Shown piece after piece: positions 7,544 through 11,305 of a stretch of DNA of 11,305 nt. The position numbers were made by a program, and so were the translations under genes. The notes under the pieces were generated by a model. The model made no database searches, was not told the DNA's origin, and saw only the letters and a program-made list of their open reading frames with translations. The stretch spans positions 1-11,305 of the forward strand of contig CANJEF010000010.1 in NCBI GenBank assembly GCA_947472965.1, read 5' to 3'. The stretch comes from Sphingobacteriales bacterium (GTDB lineage Bacteria; Bacteroidota; Bacteroidia; Chitinophagales; Chitinophagaceae). Numbering within the stretch: position 1 is the stretch's first letter; every line of letters begins with the position of its first letter.

Positions 7544-7574
7544 CAAAAATAGGTTAAATATGGTTATTAACAAA
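7544..7574 (-). promoter_or_regulatory. Consensus Bacteroidota promoter of the PpiD-like gene
   Basis: Read on the minus strand, TTTG (7574-7571) is followed after exactly 19 bases by TATTTTTG (7551-7544), matching the Bacteroidota -33/-7 pattern TTTG-N19-TAnnTTTG. Transcription would begin near 7537, about 17 bases before the ATG at 7520. One copy of the TATYAACA repeat overlaps the spacer and -33 box. Confidence 0.6.
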
Positions 7575-7702
7575 CGGTGGAAAACGGAAAAAAGGGCAAT
7601 CTTTCCGAAATTTCAAACACTTTTTTGAGGCATATTCGGGGGTTTTTTGGTTTTTCACACCCATTTGTTGATAAGCCTTAAAACATGTGGATTATAGACA
7701 AT

Positions 7703-7736
7703 TTATCCTTTTTTATTGTTTACATAGATAGGATAA
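7703..7736. repeat. Imperfectly spaced inverted repeat TTATCCT / AGGATAA
   Basis: Seven-base arms at 7703-7709 and 7730-7736 flank a 20-base T/A-rich spacer. It could be a protein-binding site or coincidental in an AT-rich region; nothing more can be said from sequence. Confidence 0.3.
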
Positions 7737-7968
7737 GATTGATACTTTTTACCAAATTTGACTTTTCTTGAATTTTTTAAACATTTTATTGATATGCTAT
7801 TAACATTCGTTTTTGTAATCTAATATGTTTATTACTTATATCTGGTTTTTCAACAGCTGTTAATAACTCTGGTTAATTAGCCTTATTTTAAATTTAAATT
7901 AAGATACAAGTATGTTAATAATCATTATTCCTTGTGATAAAAATCAGGAGAAAAAATAAAAATAACCG

Positions 7969-7977
7969 TTATACACA
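7969..7977 (+). promoter_or_regulatory. Exact DnaA-box consensus match TTATACACA
   Basis: The nonamer fits TTATNCACA at every defined position. It lies in the repeat-rich AT-rich spacer, 8 bases before a TATYAACA copy in the same orientation. One exact match alone is weak evidence, but its setting makes it worth recording. Confidence 0.4.
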
Positions 7978-8138
7978 TATCAACACCCGTAATAGTAGTA
8001 AGTCATTATATAAATAAGTAATTATTATTAAATACTACAGAAATTATCAACATATAAACTTTTAAAAAAATGTTTTAGTTTCACCTAACAACCATTTTCA
8101 AATAAAGCTTTTTTCTATTTCTAATTCTATTATTCTAC

Positions 8139-8750
8139 ATGACGCAAATTAAAAATATTATTTTCGACCTTGGGGGAGTTTTAATTGATTGGAACCCGCA
8201 TTACATGTATAAAAAAATAATCCCTGATGATATACAACGTAATTGGTTTATCGATAATATTTGTACTCTTGATTGGAATGAACAACAAGATGGTGGAAGA
8301 AAAATAAAAGATGCTGTCGAAGAATTATTAGCAAAATATCCCGATCAAAAAAATAATATAGAAGCCTATTATACTAGATGGGAAGAAATGCTGAATGGTC
8401 CTATAGAAGGAACTGTCGAAATATTTAAACAAATAAAAGATAAAAATATTTTTAAAATTTATGCATTGACTAACTGGAGTGCAGAAACATTTCCACGTGC
8501 GCTTCAATTATTTAATTTCCTGCATTGGTTTGATGGTAGGGTTGTTTCCGGAGAAGAAAACACAAGAAAACCCCACAAAGAAATATATGATATCATACTA
8601 ACCAGATATAATCTACTTCCAAATGAAACTGTTTTTATTGATGATAATTTAAGAAATATTAAAGCTGCTGATGAATTGGGAATTACATCTATACACTTTA
8701 CATCACCAGAATCATTAATGGATGAATTAAAAAAATTAAATATTTTCTAG
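8139..8750 (+). CDS. HAD superfamily (subfamily IA) hydrolase, YihX/haloacid dehalogenase-like phosphatase
   Basis: This 203-residue cytosolic protein has all four HAD motifs. Motif I is IIFDLGGVLIDW with nucleophile Asp10; the +2 position is Gly, as in the YihX branch, rather than the usual Asp. Motif II is ALTNWSAE with Thr111. Motif III is RKPHKEIY with Lys144. Motif IV is VFIDDNLRNI with Asp168/Asp169. The helical cap falls at ~16-85, typical of subfamily IA. E. coli YihX, of similar size (about 200 residues), is an alpha-glucose-1-phosphate phosphatase, so a sugar-phosphate phosphatase is likely, but substrate specificity in this family cannot be read from sequence. It follows the 618-base AT-rich spacer. 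Its TAG stop is immediately followed, with no spacer, by the stop codon of convergent feoB, so no independent terminator exists between them. Confidence 0.88.
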   Translation: MTQIKNIIFDLGGVLIDWNPHYMYKKIIPDDIQRNWFIDNICTLDWNEQQDGGRKIKDAVEELLAKYPDQKNNIEAYYTRWEEMLNGPIEGTVEIFKQIKDKNIFKIYALTNWSAETFPRALQLFNFLHWFDGRVVSGEENTRKPHKEIYDIILTRYNLLPNETVFIDDNLRNIKAADELGITSIHFTSPESLMDELKKLNIF

Positions 8751-10859
8751 TTATTTCAAAATCTGGAAAACAAAAAAACTAAGTATATAAGCTAAACCTG
8801 TCATAAAAATCAATTGTATTATTGGCCATTTCCAACCTCCTGTTTCTCTTTTCACTACAACAAGGGTACTCATACACTGCATTGCCAACAAATAAAATAC
8901 CAATAATGAAAATCCTGATGCTACAGTATAAACAGAATCACCATTGCTATTTTTAGCCTGACTCATTTTCTCTCTTAGTGTTTCTCCGCTTGTATCCTCA
9001 CCCACACTATATAAAGTCGCCATTGTGCCAACAAAAACTTCTCTTGCTGCAAATGATGTAACTAACGCGATACCAATTTTCCAATCATATCCAAGTGGTT
9101 TTATCAATGGTTCTATTGTTCTTCCAATAATACCGGCATATGAATTTTCAAGTAATTTTGAGGATTGATCTGCTTCATATATTTTTATATTAGATGGATC
9201 GGTGTTTATTTTCTCTTGATAAACCAATTTAATTTCTCTTCGTTTTTCTGTAGGACCAAAAGAGCTTAATCCCCATAATAAAAGTGAAATAACCATAATT
9301 ACTTTTCCAGCATCAAACACAAAAACCTTGGCTTTTTCAACCATGGTTATTAATATATTTTTCCAACGGGGTTGTCTATATACTGGTAATTCAAGAATAA
9401 AAAAGCTTTTCTCTTTTATCTTAATGATCAGATTAAGAAAATAAGATGCTGTAAGGGCTACTATAATTCCAAATACGTATAAACCCATTAATACCAATCC
9501 CTGTAGACTTAATATTCCTAAAATATTTTCATTGGGTATTATAAGTGATGTTAGTATTGTAAACACCGGCAACCTGGCACTGCAACTCATAAACGGAGTA
9601 ACCAATATTGTTAATAACCGTTCTTTTTTATTTTCAATATTTCTTGCACTCATAATTGCTGGAACTGCACAAGCAAAGCCACCAATCATTGGCATTACAC
9701 TTTTTCCATTTAAACCAACCCTTCGCATAATTCTGTCTGAAAGAAAACTTATACGGGCCATATAACCAGTATCTTCCAGCAGTGTTATTAAGCCAAAAAG
9801 TATCATTATTTGTGGCACAAAGACAAGAATTCCACCTAAACCCGCCAAGACCCCATTTACAAGTAAATCACTTATCCAGTTTTTGGGTAAATTCTTAGAA
9901 ACAACTTCTCCAAGCCAACCCATTGCTGATTCTATTGCATTCATTGGATATTCAGCAGCCCAAAATATACTTTGAAATAAAATAAACAATACAACCCCCA
10001 TAATCAGATACCCCCATTTCCTATGCAATAGAAAATGATCAATTTTTTCTGAATATAATTTCTTCTTTTCAGGACTATCCTCCTCTACTGCACGTTGCAT
10101 AATTGTCCTTATTTTCTTATAACGCTGTTGAATATCCTCTGCTTGTACCCTGGTGTGTTTGAAAGAATACCGTTGCTCTATTTCAGATATTTCACTCTGC
10201 ACTTCCTGACTCAAATTAAAATAACCATGATTAATCAGGTGGTGTACCGCAGAATAATTGCTAATTGTTGGTAAAATTGTTCGCACCTCTTTTATCGCTT
10301 CCTCTCCCAATGAACCAATATCAAAGAAATCCTGGCCAATAAAATCAGTCAAATAAACTTGTGAAATAGTTGTAATAATTTGCTCTATACCCTTCCCCGT
10401 TCGAGCGTTAACCGCAACTACAGGTACCTGAATTTCTCTTGCCAAGCGATCAACATCTATGCGTACCCCCCTTTTTTTCGCTATATCGGTCATTGTAAGC
10501 GCAACAACAACCGGTATTTTCAAATCAATGACCTGTGATACATATAGGAGATTCCTTCTAAGATTACTCGCATCAACCACCACCACTGCAAGGTCTATCG
10601 CCTCTTCTTCTTTTGGCGACATCAGCTCTTTATAAGAAACCCATTCGTCGCTTCTTCTTGGATAAAGGCTGTAAGCTCCTGGAAAATCGATTACAGTTGC
10701 AGTTTCCTTGCTGGTTAATGTAATTTTCCCAAGTTTTTTCTCTACAGTTACCCCGGGAAAATTACCAACCTTTTGATTTAAACCTGTCAATAGGTTGAAT
10801 AAGGAGCTTTTCCCACTATTGGGGTTGCCTAACAGCGCTATTTGAGGTATTTTCTTCAC
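8751..10859 (-). CDS. feoB: Ferrous iron transporter FeoB
   Basis: This large inner-membrane Fe(II) importer has a cytosolic G domain: G1 GNPNSGKS (11-18), G2 GNFPGVT (32-38), G3 DFPG (58-61), and a G5-like NARTGKG (151-157). A helical spacer follows, then the permease with two Gate repeats: GFACAVPAIMSAR (394-406) with Cys397, SCSARLPVF (425-433) with Cys426, then FAAREVFVGTMATLY (604-618) and MQCMSTL. The G4 motif reads TMTD (122-125) where NxxD is usual. I chose the GTG at 10859 because MKKIPQIALLGNPN matches the family opening and a TAATTTTG box lies just upstream. An ATG at 10931 would give 726 residues with a 24-residue extension unlike FeoB. There is no FeoA domain or gene in view. Its stop abuts the phosphatase stop, and it is divergent from a secreted peptidase. 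Confidence 0.93.
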   Translation of the reverse strand: MKKIPQIALLGNPNSGKSSLFNLLTGLNQKVGNFPGVTVEKKLGKITLTSKETATVIDFPGAYSLYPRRSDEWVSYKELMSPKEEEAIDLAVVVVDASNLRRNLLYVSQVIDLKIPVVVALTMTDIAKKRGVRIDVDRLAREIQVPVVAVNARTGKGIEQIITTISQVYLTDFIGQDFFDIGSLGEEAIKEVRTILPTISNYSAVHHLINHGYFNLSQEVQSEISEIEQRYSFKHTRVQAEDIQQRYKKIRTIMQRAVEEDSPEKKKLYSEKIDHFLLHRKWGYLIMGVVLFILFQSIFWAAEYPMNAIESAMGWLGEVVSKNLPKNWISDLLVNGVLAGLGGILVFVPQIMILFGLITLLEDTGYMARISFLSDRIMRRVGLNGKSVMPMIGGFACAVPAIMSARNIENKKERLLTILVTPFMSCSARLPVFTILTSLIIPNENILGILSLQGLVLMGLYVFGIIVALTASYFLNLIIKIKEKSFFILELPVYRQPRWKNILITMVEKAKVFVFDAGKVIMVISLLLWGLSSFGPTEKRREIKLVYQEKINTDPSNIKIYEADQSSKLLENSYAGIIGRTIEPLIKPLGYDWKIGIALVTSFAAREVFVGTMATLYSVGEDTSGETLREKMSQAKNSNGDSVYTVASGFSLLVFYLLAMQCMSTLVVVKRETGGWKWPIIQLIFMTGLAYILSFFVFQILK

Positions 10860-10873
10860 TTTGTAATATATCA

Positions 10874-10881
10874 CAAAATTA
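10874..10881 (-). promoter_or_regulatory. Putative -7 box for feoB
   Basis: Read on the minus strand this is TAATTTTG, an exact TAnnTTTG element, 14 bases before the GTG proposed as the feoB start. The nearest TTTG upstream is only 11 bases away, so the -33 box is off-spacing. If real, it places transcription start inside the longer feoB frame and supports the shorter protein. Confidence 0.3.
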
Positions 10882-10942
10882 ACCCCATTTAACAAACATA
10901 TCTTTACGAATAACGTAAAAACACCCCCCATATTTCACCTAC

Positions 10943-10958
10943 TTGCTTCATGAAGCAA
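10943..10958. promoter_or_regulatory. Perfect 16-bp palindrome, candidate operator between feoB and the M28 peptidase
   Basis: TTGCTTCATGAAGCAA is fully self-complementary over 16 bases and is flanked by a further matching A/T pair after one mismatch. It lies in the divergent spacer, and its left TTG doubles as the -33 box of the peptidase promoter, so a bound dimer would block that promoter and could also act on feoB. It does not resemble the classic Fur box. There is no T-run on either side, so a terminator is unlikely. Confidence 0.5.
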
Positions 10959-10972
10959 CTGTTGTAATTTTG
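10943..10972 (+). promoter_or_regulatory. Consensus Bacteroidota promoter of the M28-type peptidase gene
   Basis: TTG (10943-10945) is followed after 19 bases by TAATTTTG (10965-10972), matching the Bacteroidota -33/-7 pattern. Transcription would begin around 10978-10980, giving a leader of under ten bases before the ATG at 10987. The -33 box is inside the 16-base palindrome. Confidence 0.55.
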
Positions 10973-10986
10973 TAAAAAACACGCCT

Positions 10987-11305
10987 ATGCTTAGGTTTTT
11001 ATTTCTTGTCATTTTTTGTTTTAATGTGGCATATGCACAAAAACTAAATAAATCTGACCGACAAACAATTTCATACCTAAAATCACACGTTTCCTTTCTC
11101 GCCTCTGATGAACTAGAAGGTAGAAGAGCCGGTACCCCTGGGGAAACACTGGCTTCTAATTATATTGCTTCTAAATTCAAAGAGATTGGACTTTCTCCAA
11201 AAGGAGATAACAATGATTTTCTACAGCATTTTACCGTTAATGATGGTAGACAAATATTACCATCTACCTTCTTAAGGGTTAATCAACTAACACTTGAACC
11301 GGTTA
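10987..11305 (+). CDS. Secreted M28-family peptidase, N-terminal fragment (3' end outside window)
   Basis: The frame starts at ATG 10987 and is open to the right edge, giving 106 residues. The first ~18 residues form a signal peptide with a hydrophobic core (FLFLVIFCF) and an AYA-Q cleavage site, so the protein is exported. The mature start carries HVSFLASDELEGRRAGTPG (~35-53), then a helix with YIASKFKEIGLSPKG (~59-73). This is the characteristic lead-in of Bacteroidota M28 zinc aminopeptidases, in which the catalytic metal-binding motifs come later, beyond this window. The ATG is supported by the signal peptide and by a promoter (TTG-N19-TAATTTTG) directly upstream. It is divergent from feoB and shares a palindromic spacer with it. 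The family assignment is from the N-terminal region only, since no metal ligands are visible here. Confidence 0.8.
   Translation, partial: MLRFLFLVIFCFNVAYAQKLNKSDRQTISYLKSHVSFLASDELEGRRAGTPGETLASNYIASKFKEIGLSPKGDNNDFLQHFTVNDGRQILPSTFLRVNQLTLEPV

Larger units (their letters stand above)
7564..8052. repeat. Dispersed octamer TATYAACA, seven copies on both strands
   Basis: Copies are at 7565-7572 (+), 7666-7673 (-), 7798-7805 (+), 7858-7865 (-), 7913-7920 (-), 7978-7985 (+) and 8045-8052 (+). Five extend to TTATYAACA; the others carry C or A as first base. The 9-mer differs from the classic DnaA box TTATYCACA only by A in place of C at position 6. The density is far above what base composition alone suggests by rough hand estimate (well under one expected). 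One further copy was noticed inside feoB (9609-9617, -). Confidence 0.6.
7521..8138. other. 618-base AT-rich intergenic region, candidate origin or regulatory array
   Basis: No coding frame or RNA gene is recognisable here. The region lies between divergent genes and is much more AT-rich than its neighbours. Its right half is especially A/T dense, which would suit easy strand opening. It holds the PpiD-like promoter at its left end, seven copies of TATYAACA on both strands, one exact DnaA-box match, TTATACACA (7969-7977), near matches such as TGTGGATTA (7686-7694) and TTTTTCACA (7651-7659), an inverted repeat TTATCCT/AGGATAA (7703-7709 and 7730-7736), and the palindrome AACAGCTGTT (7852-7861). 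I found no clear TAnnTTTG promoter for the plus-strand phosphatase gene. A replication origin, a binding array for a regulator, or just an AT-rich double promoter region are all possible. Confidence 0.4.

Noticed and set aside
7585..7607. CGGAAA/TTTCCG inverted repeat as a terminator
   Set aside because: Six-base arms with an 11-base loop and no T-run, and it lies upstream of the promoter rather than after a gene.
7521..8138. Hidden tRNA, small protein gene or CRISPR array in the long spacer
   Set aside because: No cloverleaf, no tandem direct repeats with spacers, and stops are frequent in all frames; the repeats are short, dispersed and on both strands.
10943..10958. Palindrome as an intrinsic terminator or a classic Fur box
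   Set aside because: No T-run on either side, and as RNA only a six-pair stem with a four-base loop could form. The sequence lacks the GATAAT-like repeats of Fur sites.
1..11305. Mobile element, defence island or other new multi-gene system
   Set aside because: No transposase, integrase, toxin-antitoxin, restriction or nuclease gene is visible, and the genes are ordinary chromosomal families with compatible composition.

Overview
The window looks like a chromosomal segment of a member of the Bacteroidota, probably Chitinophagaceae or a near relative. The evidence is a DUF2480 protein (a family I know only from this phylum), a long PpiD-like periplasmic foldase, a YafV-type amidase, Bacteroidota-style promoters (TTTG/TTG, 19-base spacer, TAnnTTTG), moderately AT-rich coding sequence with strongly AT-rich spacers, and little sign of Shine-Dalgarno sequences. 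The placement is inference from protein character; no search was run. No phage, transposon, CRISPR, rRNA or tRNA signal is visible, and no complete new system is evident: the genes are mostly housekeeping.

Layout. 1-499 (+) is the C-terminal end of a GMC oxidoreductase. It converges on a YafV-like omega-amidase (520-1326, -), which lies downstream of recX (1440-1952, -). recX is divergent from a tight three-gene run on the plus strand: dnaN (sliding clamp, 2087-3199), a di-iron sterol desaturase/fatty acid hydroxylase family membrane protein (3210-4031), and kdsB (4034-4759, TTG start), with gaps of 10 and 2 bases. This run converges on two minus-strand genes, DUF2480 (4812-5315) and the PpiD-like foldase (5397-7520), which are separated by a GC-rich hairpin. 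A 618-base AT-rich spacer (7521-8138) follows, then a HAD phosphatase (8139-8750, +) whose stop codon directly abuts that of feoB (8751-10859, -). feoB is divergent from a secreted M28-type peptidase that runs off the right end.

How the genes relate. Several serve genome replication and repair (dnaN, recX) or the envelope (kdsB for Kdo/LPS, the PpiD-like foldase, the lipid-modifying hydroxylase). feoB imports ferrous iron. The two parts most worth a second look are non-coding. The 7521-8138 spacer carries seven copies of the octamer TATYAACA on both strands plus one exact DnaA-box match, so it is a candidate origin or regulator-binding array. The feoB/peptidase spacer carries a perfect 16-base palindrome that overlaps the -33 box of the peptidase promoter, so it is a candidate operator.
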